From Bacillota bacterium (GTDB taxonomy: Bacteria > Bacillota > SHA-98 > UBA4971): DNA of 64,000 nucleotides. The notes under the pieces are model-generated. The model searched no databases. It was given only the letters and a program-made list of their open reading frames with translations, and was not told the origin of the DNA. Positions 37,731 through 45,957 of the stretch are shown here, in pieces. The number at the start of each line of letters is the position of its first letter. The first letter of the stretch is position 1. The translations under genes were made by a program, and so were the position numbers. The DNA lies in contig JACIXY010000004.1 of NCBI GenBank assembly GCA_014360195.1, positions 62,001 to 126,000 of the forward strand. The letters run 5' to 3'.

Positions 37731-38714
37731 TCAAAGGTGCGTCTTCCACGTCCTCCAGAGCGTGTCCCGAACGCCCGGGGTTATCTCGACGCCCGCAAGG
37801 TCAAGAGCCAGGAGCACCGCGCCCAGCACGGGCGGGTCCTTGAGCAGAATGAACTCGGCCGCCGGGAACTCCCCCAGGACCCGCGCCTTGAGCGTGGCGG
37901 TCATCACGGGGTCGTCGGTGTTTGCGAAGACCCCGCCCGAGAGCACGACCTTCACCGCGTCATTCGGCGGGAACAGCTTGCGGAGGGCGGCAAGTATCGC
38001 TATGGCAAGCTCCTCGCCCACCTCCCGCAAGATGTCGCATGCCACCTCGTCGCCGCGGCGTGCGGCCTCGAACACGAGGGGAGCGAGGAACGCCACGTGC
38101 ACCCGCTCATCGGACCCAGGGTAGAACCGCTCCACAAGGTCGTCCAGGTTCTTGAGGTGAAGCTTCTCGCAAAGCATGTCATAGAGGACCGTAGGCTTGC
38201 CGCGGCCATCCTGGCCGCGCGTCGCCATGCGAACGGCGAGCACGCCTATGTGGTTCGCGCCGGCGCCGTCCCCGAACATGTACCCGAGCCCGCCCACTTG
38301 CACCCGCCTGCCTTCCCGGTTGAACCCGATCACGTTCGTGCCGGTGCCGCAGACGGCCACCACGCCCACGCCGTCGCCTGTGGCTGCCCTGAGCGCTATC
38401 GTTGCGTCGTTCTCCAGGCCCATGCGGGGCGCCGGGTTTATCTCGGTCAGGAACTTCTCTATGATGGCGAAGTCCGCAGGGCGGTCGGCCCCTGCCATCC
38501 CGTAAAAGGCGGCTTTGAGATCTTCCGCCGTGACGCCCGCCGCGTCGAGCGCAAGGTCGATGGCCTTCTTGACCTGCCCCTTCGCGAGGTCGACGCCGAT
38601 GGCCTGGAAGTTGCCCGGCCCGGCTTTCCCTGCCCCGACCACATGTCCCGCAAGGTCGCTTACAAGCGCGAGAGTCTTCGTGCCCCCTGCATCAACGCCC
38701 ACCACGTAACTCAT
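37731..38714 (-). CDS. BadF/BadG-type amino-sugar kinase 2
   Basis: The 327-residue ASKHA-fold kinase has VGVDAGGTKTLALV, VCGTGTNVIGFN, GGLGYMFGDGAGANHIG and LSGGVFAN. It is a paralogue of the kinase at 36595 and belongs to the same N-acetylhexosamine kinase group. Its ATG overlaps the stop of the GHL10 glycosidase gene (ATGA), with GGGGAGGAGG upstream, so the two are translationally coupled. This suggests it phosphorylates the product released by that enzyme. Confidence 0.85.
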   Translation of the reverse strand: MSYVVGVDAGGTKTLALVSDLAGHVVGAGKAGPGNFQAIGVDLAKGQVKKAIDLALDAAGVTAEDLKAAFYGMAGADRPADFAIIEKFLTEINPAPRMGLENDATIALRAATGDGVGVVAVCGTGTNVIGFNREGRRVQVGGLGYMFGDGAGANHIGVLAVRMATRGQDGRGKPTVLYDMLCEKLHLKNLDDLVERFYPGSDERVHVAFLAPLVFEAARRGDEVACDILREVGEELAIAILAALRKLFPPNDAVKVVLSGGVFANTDDPVMTATLKARVLGEFPAAEFILLKDPPVLGAVLLALDLAGVEITPGVRDTLWRTWKTHL

Positions 38715-40114
38715 TGCCCCGCCTCCTCCCCGGCCCAGGCCGCCTCGCCCCTCCTGCTGCCGCCGGCTCCTCCACGAGCGAGGGCGGGTGCCGACGCCCG
38801 GTCCCTGAACGGCCCCTTGGCAAGCGCCTTCCAGTACTCGGGCCTGTCCGAGATGGCGTCGTACGAGAACAGCACCACACCCGCGGCCCTGAGGCGCCTC
38901 GCCATAGCGATCTTCTCGATGCAGCCCGCCGGGTCCTCCAGCATGTTGTAGGCACCCACGCCCGCCAGCACGCGTCCGTAGCCGGGGGCGGCCTCGACCG
39001 CCTCGCGTACATGCCTGGCGAAGAGATCCCCATCGGACGTATATACCATCGGAACCACGAAGTCAACGATGCCCCGGGAAAGCCAGGCCTTCCAGTCCTG
39101 AAGCCTGTGCTCGGCCGCATCGGCCGCATCTGGGAATACAGCGCACGACACCGCCACACCAGGCTTCACCCGTTTGACATCCTGGTACACGCGCCGGACG
39201 ACCTCGGTGACCTGGTCGCGGCGGAACGCGTTCCACTTCGCCATAAGTTCGCGGTACAGTGCTTCCCCTGCCTCCTCTCCCTTGCCTTCCAGCGCCTTCG
39301 GGCCTTTTGCAAGGTCCAGGGGGTCATACCCCGTAAGGCCATGAAACGCGGCCCTGGCCACATCCCCATACCCGAACCTTGGCGATGGGTATCTTATGTA
39401 ATCGAAGTGGACCCCGTCCACGTCGTAGTTCCGGACGATCTCCATAAAGACGTCATGGACATACGCCTTCACACCCTCTATCGCAGGGTCGAGCATAGGC
39501 GAAACAAGCTCGCCCTGGGCCATCTCTGTGGTGTAACCGAGCGTCGAGACGCCCGCCTCGTCAACGAGCGCCCACTCGGGGTGCCGGGAGAGCACGTGCT
39601 CCGGCTGGTACTCCCGGCAGCCGAGCCTTCCGACGGTGAACGCGTTGATCCACGCGTGCACCTGGAGGCCGGCTGCATGAGCCCGCTCGATGCAGAACGC
39701 GAGCGGGTCGAAGCCCTCCTCGACGTCCGGCATCCTCGGCACCATGCTGCTTGTGTAATACGCCTCACCGCGCCCGTTCACCTGCACGAACAGCGCGTTG
39801 AAGTTGTTCCTCGAGGCGAGGTCCACCATCTTCTCCACCGATTCCCGAGTCGCCATGCTCGTGCGGACCACCCACAAGCCCCTCATCTCGTGCCCCGCCA
39901 CCCACGTCACGTCCACCCCTGGCCTCATGGAAACGCACACCGCCACTCCCACAATGAAAATGGCAACAGCAACGCAGGCCCGACGATGTTCCGGGCCTGC
40001 GCCTGTAAGCTTCGCAGAGAGCCTCCTGACGAACGTGAGAAAACTTTCGAGGGCGTGCCAGCACGCCTCAAAGAGAGGCACAGGCCGCCACCCGGTTGTC
40101 GTACCCTTTCCCAC
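38711..40114 (-). CDS. GHL10-type glycoside hydrolase-like protein (YngK-like)
   Basis: The 467-residue protein has a single N-terminal membrane segment (VAVAIFIVGVAVCVSM) and a GHL10 barrel (DUF187): EMRGLWVVRTSM, NFNALFVQVNGRGEAYY, HAWINAF, VDGVHFDYIRYP and MVYTS. Members such as YngK are thought to act on cell-wall glycans from the outer face. The GTG at 40114 follows GGAGG by ten bases. It heads the amino-sugar block kinase2-murQ remnant-kinase1-nagA-nagB, implying it supplies wall-derived sugars. The last 40 residues are Ala/Gly/Arg-rich. Confidence 0.85.
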   Translation of the reverse strand: MGKGTTTGWRPVPLFEACWHALESFLTFVRRLSAKLTGAGPEHRRACVAVAIFIVGVAVCVSMRPGVDVTWVAGHEMRGLWVVRTSMATRESVEKMVDLASRNNFNALFVQVNGRGEAYYTSSMVPRMPDVEEGFDPLAFCIERAHAAGLQVHAWINAFTVGRLGCREYQPEHVLSRHPEWALVDEAGVSTLGYTTEMAQGELVSPMLDPAIEGVKAYVHDVFMEIVRNYDVDGVHFDYIRYPSPRFGYGDVARAAFHGLTGYDPLDLAKGPKALEGKGEEAGEALYRELMAKWNAFRRDQVTEVVRRVYQDVKRVKPGVAVSCAVFPDAADAAEHRLQDWKAWLSRGIVDFVVPMVYTSDGDLFARHVREAVEAAPGYGRVLAGVGAYNMLEDPAGCIEKIAMARRLRAAGVVLFSYDAISDRPEYWKALAKGPFRDRASAPALARGGAGGSRRGEAAWAGEEAGQ

Positions 40115-40148
40115 GTCTCACTTGCCTCCCCCGGGTCACACGTGCGAG

Positions 40149-40360
40149 CTAAGTGTAGCACCATGAGTTGGCGACACTTCTTCTGGCGGTGTCAGGGTTG
40201 CCGGTGCTTGCTAGGGCGGGGCGTTGAGAATTTGGCCAGCCCGTACGCCAAATTCGAACGAGGCGCGCCGCAAGCGCGCCGTCCCCGGAGTGCAACACCG
40301 GCAACCCTGGATAGGATTTGCGCACCAGAAAGCAGCGCAAACTTGTGACGATCTACTTAG
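40149..40360. repeat. CTAAGTG-family repeat, copy C (long form)
   Basis: CTAAGTGTAGCACC at the left and CTACTTAG at the right end. Inside, GGGTTGCCGGTGCTTGCT pairs with GCAACACCGGCAACCC, GAATTTGGC with GCCAAATTC, and GGCGCGCCGCAAGCGCGCC forms a further hairpin. This is the best preserved nested structure of the family. It lies between the GHL10 and PHP genes. Confidence 0.78.
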
Positions 40361-40403
40361 CTATCAACTCAGAGACTACAGCCGTTCTTCGACAACATTT
40401 GGG

Positions 40404-41150
40404 TCAGACCTCGGGCCTCTCCAGCTCCATCCGGACCTTTCCGCGAGACCGGAGGAAGTCCATGATCCGCCCGACGCTGGTATTGAGCACGAGGTCTTCC
40501 GTGAGGCCAGCGCGCTGCACAAGCTCTATCGCGGCGTCGAAAACCCCCACCCGCGACGCGTGATGGGCGTCGCTGCCGATGACCACGGTTGCGCCGTGCG
40601 CGGCCGCAAGCTCGGCGAACCGGAAACAGTTGTCCCGGCTGTCCAGCCTGACGATGGTGAGGGACGAATTGTTGATCTCAAGGAGCTTGCCCAGGCGCTT
40701 CGCGGCCCGCACGACCTCCTCGATGTCCACCTGGAAGGCCGGGTTCCCGGGATGGGCGATGGCGTCCACGTAAGGATTCTCCATGGCGCCTATCATGGCC
40801 CTGGTGTTCTCCTCGACCGTCCCTCCGTCATAACCCGTGCCAACGTGAAACCCGGCGAGCACGAACTCCAGCTTTTTCAGGGCACGATCGGGAAGGTCCA
40901 GCTCGCCGGCGGGGCTGATTATGTTGGCCTCAACTCCCTTGAGGACCTCCACTCCGGCGATGGTGGCCGGGACAACTCTCAGGTTGCCGAAGTAGTATCG
41001 GTGCGGCCCGCCCGGGATGTTCGGCCCATGGTCGGTGATGGCGATCATCTCGAGCCCAGCATCGCGGGCGGCGCGGGCCATCTCGTCGATGGTGTTGTAT
41101 GCATGTCCGCTTGCAACGGAGTGGGTGTGAAGATCAGCAACGAGCCGCAT
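40404..41150 (-). CDS. PHP-domain phosphatase (YcdX-like) 2
   Basis: The 248-residue PHP protein has DLHTHSVASGHAYNT, AITDHGPN, GVEANI, LAGFHVGTGYDGG, HPGNPAF and SDAHH, the standard metal ligands. This subgroup, with its G-H-A-Y-N-T start, is the YcdX type seen across Bacillota. The ATG at 41150 follows GGGAGGA. It is a distant paralogue of the protein at 33723. The substrate is unknown. Confidence 0.88.
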   Translation of the reverse strand: MRLVADLHTHSVASGHAYNTIDEMARAARDAGLEMIAITDHGPNIPGGPHRYYFGNLRVVPATIAGVEVLKGVEANIISPAGELDLPDRALKKLEFVLAGFHVGTGYDGGTVEENTRAMIGAMENPYVDAIAHPGNPAFQVDIEEVVRAAKRLGKLLEINNSSLTIVRLDSRDNCFRFAELAAAHGATVVIGSDAHHASRVGVFDAAIELVQRAGLTEDLVLNTSVGRIMDFLRSRGKVRMELERPEV

Positions 41151-41222
41151 TTCCGGGTCCTCCCAGGCGATCTCTATATCGCGTATCGCAGCGGCACACC
41201 CTGGTGCGCTACAAAGAGCAAT

Positions 41223-42965
41223 TCAACGCTGGGAAGCTGATCCCTGCTTTGCGGCGAACGCTGCCGGATCGATATCCGGGAATACCGCATCTATGGCCTC
41301 GATCTCCTCGAGGTACCTGATGGTTTCCGGCATGGCGTCGGCTCGTTCAAGGGCGTCGAGGAGCCGCGCAAATCTATACCTGTGCTCGAGGAACCGCCGC
41401 GAGGCGTAGTCAGCCGCTTGCTCCGTCGTCACGAGGAACGGCCAGTCGCTGCTCTGAAGAAGCAGCGCCTCGCGAGCTGCCTGACGGAGGAGCCGTTCCT
41501 CAAGACCTGAGGTGCGGCCATCGAACAAAGGTTGAGCCTGGTTGTGGATCGGTCGCTCTGCGCGGTCTCTGCCATCTCCCGCGGGCCGCAGTGCTGCCGC
41601 GATCCTCTCTATCTCAACTTCAGCGCTGTGGATCTCGTCCCACATCCAGCCGGTGGCCTCGTTGTCCCAAATGTAGTGCCCCCCTCCCATGCCCCACGAG
41701 CTTTCCACGAGGTCTATTTGGCCTACCGGTGGGTGGTTCTCCAGGTACCCGGCCGCGGTTGTAAGCTCCACGCTCTCGCTGCGGGCAAGGCCCTCAAGAA
41801 CCCATCGGAGCCAATCCAACCCCTCCATCCACCAGTGCCCGAAGAGCTCGACGTCGAACGGCGCCACGATGACGCCATGCTTCCCCGTATCCCTGTGAAA
41901 CTCTCCAAGAAGCCTCTCCACGAGGGCGACGAAGTGGTCCGCGTGCTCCTTTGCTCGACCCAGGGCGGCTTCCGGCTGGTAGATCTCCTTGGCGCCGAGG
42001 TCCACAAGCCTGCTGGTGACCTTCCAGTAGCGAAATCCGGAAATAGAATCACGCTTGTGAAACTCCCGGTAGTTTCCATCCCCGGGATAGCCCCATTCTG
42101 ACGACCACACCTGGAGGGCCGTTCGCTCGTTCCGCCCGAGGACCAGAAGTCCGCTACCGGACACCGAGTACGGCAGATACGTGGTGAAACCGGGCCTCGA
42201 AGGGATGTACCTGGGTACGGGTTGCCGTTGCGGGAACCTCGCTCCGTACATGCCGACCGGCGTCCCGCCCTGGATAGCGTGGGAGTCCACGAAGAAGTGC
42301 CTGATCCCCATGGCCGCAAGGACGCCATCGATACCTGTGTCCCCGAAGGCAGACCCGGGCAGGCCGACAGCCGAGTCGCGGGGGCGGTATCCGCATTCAG
42401 GCAACCATATTCCCACCGGCCTTCTCCCGAAGCAACGCTCGTAGGTGTCGCATCCGATCTTCACCTGGGCGTAGACTGACGATTCCCTTGCAAGGAGCGG
42501 CAGGTAGGCGTGGGTCGCAGCGCCTGCCACGAGCTCGATGTGCCCTTCATCCTGAAGGGAGCGGAAGGCCGCAACAATGTCGCGCCTGTACCTTTCGTGG
42601 AAGCTCGTCCAGACCTTCTCGTACCGGTCGCGGTAAAACTTCGCAAGGTCGCGAAGGCGTCCCTCGCTCTCCGCCTCGAACCTCGCGATGTCCGCTTCGG
42701 CGGCGGCGATCTTCGTTTCCACGTACTCGTCGAAGCGAAACAGCATGTACGGGTCCCGAAGCTGGTCGAGCAGCACCGGCGTAAGTCCGATGGTAAGCTT
42801 CGCCGGAACGCCACCTTCCACGAGATCCGAGATGATGTCAAGGAGCGGGATGTAGGTCTCGGCCATCGCCTCGAACACCCACTCCTCACCGAACGGCCAC
42901 ACCCCGGCTTTCCGGCAGTACGGCAGGTGGCTGTGGAGCACGAACACGAACGAGCCTGTTGACAC
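41223..42965 (-). CDS. GH57 family glucan branching enzyme-like protein 1
   Basis: The 580-residue protein belongs to glycoside hydrolase family 57 with the DUF1957 C-terminal helical domain. Catalytic residues sit in GIWLPECGYRP (Glu nucleophile) and VAPFDVELFGHWW (Asp acid/base); the N-terminal HSHLPY motif is also present. Relatives are 1,4-alpha-glucan branching enzymes of thermophiles. It starts at a GTG (42965) after AGGAGGGG. It is divergent from the DUF4912-GH57 pair, so both could share the region 42966-43240. Confidence 0.88.
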   Translation of the reverse strand: MSTGSFVFVLHSHLPYCRKAGVWPFGEEWVFEAMAETYIPLLDIISDLVEGGVPAKLTIGLTPVLLDQLRDPYMLFRFDEYVETKIAAAEADIARFEAESEGRLRDLAKFYRDRYEKVWTSFHERYRRDIVAAFRSLQDEGHIELVAGAATHAYLPLLARESSVYAQVKIGCDTYERCFGRRPVGIWLPECGYRPRDSAVGLPGSAFGDTGIDGVLAAMGIRHFFVDSHAIQGGTPVGMYGARFPQRQPVPRYIPSRPGFTTYLPYSVSGSGLLVLGRNERTALQVWSSEWGYPGDGNYREFHKRDSISGFRYWKVTSRLVDLGAKEIYQPEAALGRAKEHADHFVALVERLLGEFHRDTGKHGVIVAPFDVELFGHWWMEGLDWLRWVLEGLARSESVELTTAAGYLENHPPVGQIDLVESSWGMGGGHYIWDNEATGWMWDEIHSAEVEIERIAAALRPAGDGRDRAERPIHNQAQPLFDGRTSGLEERLLRQAAREALLLQSSDWPFLVTTEQAADYASRRFLEHRYRFARLLDALERADAMPETIRYLEEIEAIDAVFPDIDPAAFAAKQGSASQR

Positions 42966-43163
42966 AATAGCCCCTCCTCACTTGGACTTTATTTAGTTTG
43001 GGCGCCGGGGTCGCCCGCTATTCGGAGGCGCGGCGAGTTCAGCGCAGCACGGTGCGATACGATGTGGGACAGGGCGTGGCGAGCCTGCACCCGTTGCCGT
43101 TTCTGGCAAATCCACACAGCAGCCCTCGAATAAACGCCCAGGGCGCAAGGGATATTATTACAG

Positions 43164-43183
43164 AGACGTGCCGGAGCACGTCT
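43164..43183. other. Perfect 8-bp inverted repeat upstream of the DUF4912 gene
   Basis: AGACGTGC-CGGA-GCACGTCT lies in the divergent gap 42966-43240, about 60 bases before the DUF4912 start. It could be an operator or a small mRNA hairpin. The gap holds no gene. A weak TTGCCT-N17-TAATGA pair at about 43193-43221 is a possible plus-strand promoter. Confidence 0.4.
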
Positions 43184-43240
43184 GGAAGTTCATTGCCTGA
43201 CAGGGCTTTGTGATGTAATGATTGCCGGGAGGTAGCCGGG

Positions 43241-44248
43241 GTGGCGGCCATAATTGACGAGACGAGATCATCGGGCGAAAACGTAAGCCAGTCTATCCTT
43301 GATGAGGAGATCAGTGGAAAAACGATCGCTCGCAGGGAAGTGGAGGAGGTCCGTCTCCCGGAGAGCGTATCGGAGCTTCGCATCGTGGAGACAAGAGAGA
43401 TTAACCTCGCCGAGGACATGGCCCGCGCCGCCACCCACCCCATGTACACGACCGGGACAGAGACGGAGTACGAGCTTCCGCAAGGGTACGGTGCCACCAG
43501 GGTGGTCCTCATGGTGCGCGATCCGTTCTGGCTCCACGCTTACTGGGAGATCGCCCAGGACGTATCGGAGACCGTGACCGCGGCGCTGGGCCCGGATGGA
43601 TGGCGCGTGGGCAGAAAGACGCTCCGTGTGCACGACGTGACTGATGTCGACTTCAACGGAACCAACGCCCATCGCACCTTCGACATCGATATCAGCAACG
43701 GTGCCAACAACTGGTACATCAACGTGGAGCGCCCGAACAGATCGTACTGCGCCGAACTGGGCCTGGTGGGCCCCGACGGCCGGTTCGTGCTCCTTTCCAG
43801 GTCCAATGTGGTTCGGACGCCCCGTGCCGGCCCGTCCGAGGTCATCGACGAAGAATGGATGACTATCTCTGCCATAGAGCGATACCACCCGCACCCGGGG
43901 CGGCTGCCCTCGTCCCCGGAAATGGTGTCGGCCGGGCTGGAGCACATGGCGCTGGAGATGGGGTCAGGTTTTGTCGCAGGGATCGCAAGCCCGGGGATGG
44001 GAGTGGCCGCTCCCGAGCGAAAGGCCTTCTGGCTGAACGCGTCGGTTGAGGTCATCATCCATGGTGCCACGCAACCCGGCTCCGCTGTAACAATCCAGGG
44101 TTTGCCGGTGAAGCTGCGCGCCGACGGTACCTTCTCCGCCAGGTTCCAGTTGCCCGACGGTGAGCAAATCGTTCCCATTGAAGCTGTATCCAGGGATGGT
44201 AGTATGAGGCGGTCCGTTACGACAAGGCTTGCCCGCAAGACCTGGTGA
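43241..44248 (+). CDS. DUF4912 domain protein
   Basis: The 335-residue protein contains the DUF4912 domain (VVLMVRDPFWLHAYWEI, then LRVHDVTDVDFNG and WYINVERPNRSYCAELGL), a beta-sandwich family of unknown function often found beside GH57 enzymes. The first 65 residues are charged and probably disordered; after residue 260 a second beta domain (VEVIIHGATQPGSAV) resembles an Ig-like fold. The GTG at 43241 has GGAGGT seven bases upstream. It lies 43 bases before a GH57 gene, so a role in glucan binding is a fair guess. Confidence 0.8.
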   Translation: MAAIIDETRSSGENVSQSILDEEISGKTIARREVEEVRLPESVSELRIVETREINLAEDMARAATHPMYTTGTETEYELPQGYGATRVVLMVRDPFWLHAYWEIAQDVSETVTAALGPDGWRVGRKTLRVHDVTDVDFNGTNAHRTFDIDISNGANNWYINVERPNRSYCAELGLVGPDGRFVLLSRSNVVRTPRAGPSEVIDEEWMTISAIERYHPHPGRLPSSPEMVSAGLEHMALEMGSGFVAGIASPGMGVAAPERKAFWLNASVEVIIHGATQPGSAVTIQGLPVKLRADGTFSARFQLPDGEQIVPIEAVSRDGSMRRSVTTRLARKTW

Positions 44249-44291
44249 GTCTGCCAAATGTAAAGCGGAAGCAGGGAGATGAGACCGGAAT

Positions 44292-45932
44292 ATGGCTCAC
44301 GAAAAGGGTTATCTCGCGCTTGTGCTGCACGCACACCTGCCATACGTAAGGCACCCAGAGCACCCCGATTTCCTTGAGGAGACGTGGCTTTTCGAGGCTA
44401 TAACGGAGACGTACATCCCGCTCATCAAGGTGTTCTGGGGCCTTGTGCGCGATGGTGTGGACTTCCGGATTACCATGTCCATCACCCCACCTCTCGCCTC
44501 GATGCTCCTCGATCCGCTCTTACAAGAGCGATACCTCCGCCACATCGGAAGACTCACCGAGCTTGCGGAGAAAGAGGTCGAGCGCACGAGGTGGCTCCCG
44601 GAGTTCAACGAAAACGCCCGGATGTACCGGGACCGGTTTTACGAGGCCCGTCACATCTTCGAAGACGTGTACGGGCGCAACATCCTTACCGCATTCAAGG
44701 AGCTTGAAGCCCAGGGACGGCTGGAGATCATCACCTCCGCGGCGACCCATGGGTATCTTCCGCTGATGGAGATCTGCCGGGAAGCTGTGCGTGCCCAGAT
44801 CAGGATTGCCACGGATTTCCACACGCGAGCCGTAGGCAGAAGGCCGATCGGCTTCTGGCTTCCTGAGTGTGGGTACAACCCGGGGGACGACTGGTTCCTG
44901 AAAGAGGAGGGCATCAGGTACTTCATAACCGACGCCCACGGTGTGCTCTTTGCGTCGCCCAGGCCCAAGTACGGGGTCTTTGCCCCTGTGTATTGCAAGT
45001 CAGGGGTCGCCGCGTTCGGGCGCGACATGGAGTCGTCGAAGCAGGTATGGAGCGCACGCGAGGGCTACCCGGGGGACTACGACTACCGCGAGTTCTACAG
45101 AGACATCGGCTACGACCTGGACTACGACTACATCCGCCCGTACATACATCCGAGCGGGACGAGGATCAACACGGGGATAAAGTACTACAGGATCACCGGA
45201 AAGACCCACGACAAGCAGCCTTACAACAGGCAGCGGGCCGTCGAGAAGGCCGCCATCCATGCCGGAAACTTCATGTTCAACCGGGAGAAGCAGATAGAGT
45301 ATCTTGCTTCTGTAATGGACCGCAAACCCATCGTCGTGGCCCCATACGACGCGGAACTCTTCGGCCACTGGTGGTTCGAGGGGCCGGAGTGGCTGAACTT
45401 CCTCATAAGGAAGGTCGCCTATGACCAGAAGACCATTGCCTTCATCACTCCCGGCGATTACCTCGGCATATACAGGCGCAACCAGGTGTCCACCCCGTCC
45501 CTGTCGAGCTGGGGATACAAGGGCTATAACGAGGTGTGGCTCGAGGGGTCCAACGACTGGATATACCGGCACCTGCACAAGGCCGCCGAGAGGATGGTGG
45601 AGCTTGCCCGGACCTACCCGGCCGCTGACGGCCTCCTGCGTCGCGCCCTGAACCAGGCGGCGCGAGAGCTTCTTCTCGCCCAGAGCAGCGACTGGGCATT
45701 CATCATGAAAACCGGCACGATGGTCTCGTATGCGGTGCGCAGGACGAAGGAGCACGTGTGGCGGTTCACCAAACTCTACCACGACGTACGCAACGGCACC
45801 ATCGACGAAGCGTGGCTCGCGGATATCGAGCACCGGGACAAGATCTTCCCCCAGATCGATTATCGGGTTTACGCCGGCGGGGTGCGCACACCGGCCGCGG
45901 CGGCCGGCGCGGCGGCATCAGCAGGCACATGA
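44292..45932 (+). CDS. GH57 family glucan branching enzyme-like protein 2
   Basis: The 546-residue GH57-DUF1957 protein has HAHLPYVRHPEHPDFLEE at the start, the nucleophile motif IGFWLPECGYNPG, and VAPYDAELFGHWWFEGPEW with the acid/base Asp. This full set matches bacterial and archaeal GH57 1,4-alpha-glucan branching enzymes (EC 2.4.1.18 class). The last 15 residues are Ala-rich. It is a paralogue of the protein at 41223 and is cotranscribed with DUF4912. Confidence 0.92.
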   Translation: MAHEKGYLALVLHAHLPYVRHPEHPDFLEETWLFEAITETYIPLIKVFWGLVRDGVDFRITMSITPPLASMLLDPLLQERYLRHIGRLTELAEKEVERTRWLPEFNENARMYRDRFYEARHIFEDVYGRNILTAFKELEAQGRLEIITSAATHGYLPLMEICREAVRAQIRIATDFHTRAVGRRPIGFWLPECGYNPGDDWFLKEEGIRYFITDAHGVLFASPRPKYGVFAPVYCKSGVAAFGRDMESSKQVWSAREGYPGDYDYREFYRDIGYDLDYDYIRPYIHPSGTRINTGIKYYRITGKTHDKQPYNRQRAVEKAAIHAGNFMFNREKQIEYLASVMDRKPIVVAPYDAELFGHWWFEGPEWLNFLIRKVAYDQKTIAFITPGDYLGIYRRNQVSTPSLSSWGYKGYNEVWLEGSNDWIYRHLHKAAERMVELARTYPAADGLLRRALNQAARELLLAQSSDWAFIMKTGTMVSYAVRRTKEHVWRFTKLYHDVRNGTIDEAWLADIEHRDKIFPQIDYRVYAGGVRTPAAAAGAAASAGT

Positions 45933-45957
45933 CCTGTCAAAGCACGGGGCCACGGGG

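Noticed and set aside
38714-40348. A 544-codon open frame on the plus strand over the GHL10 gene
   Set aside because: Antisense to a protein with intact GHL10 motifs; long open frames on the other strand are common in this GC-rich DNA.
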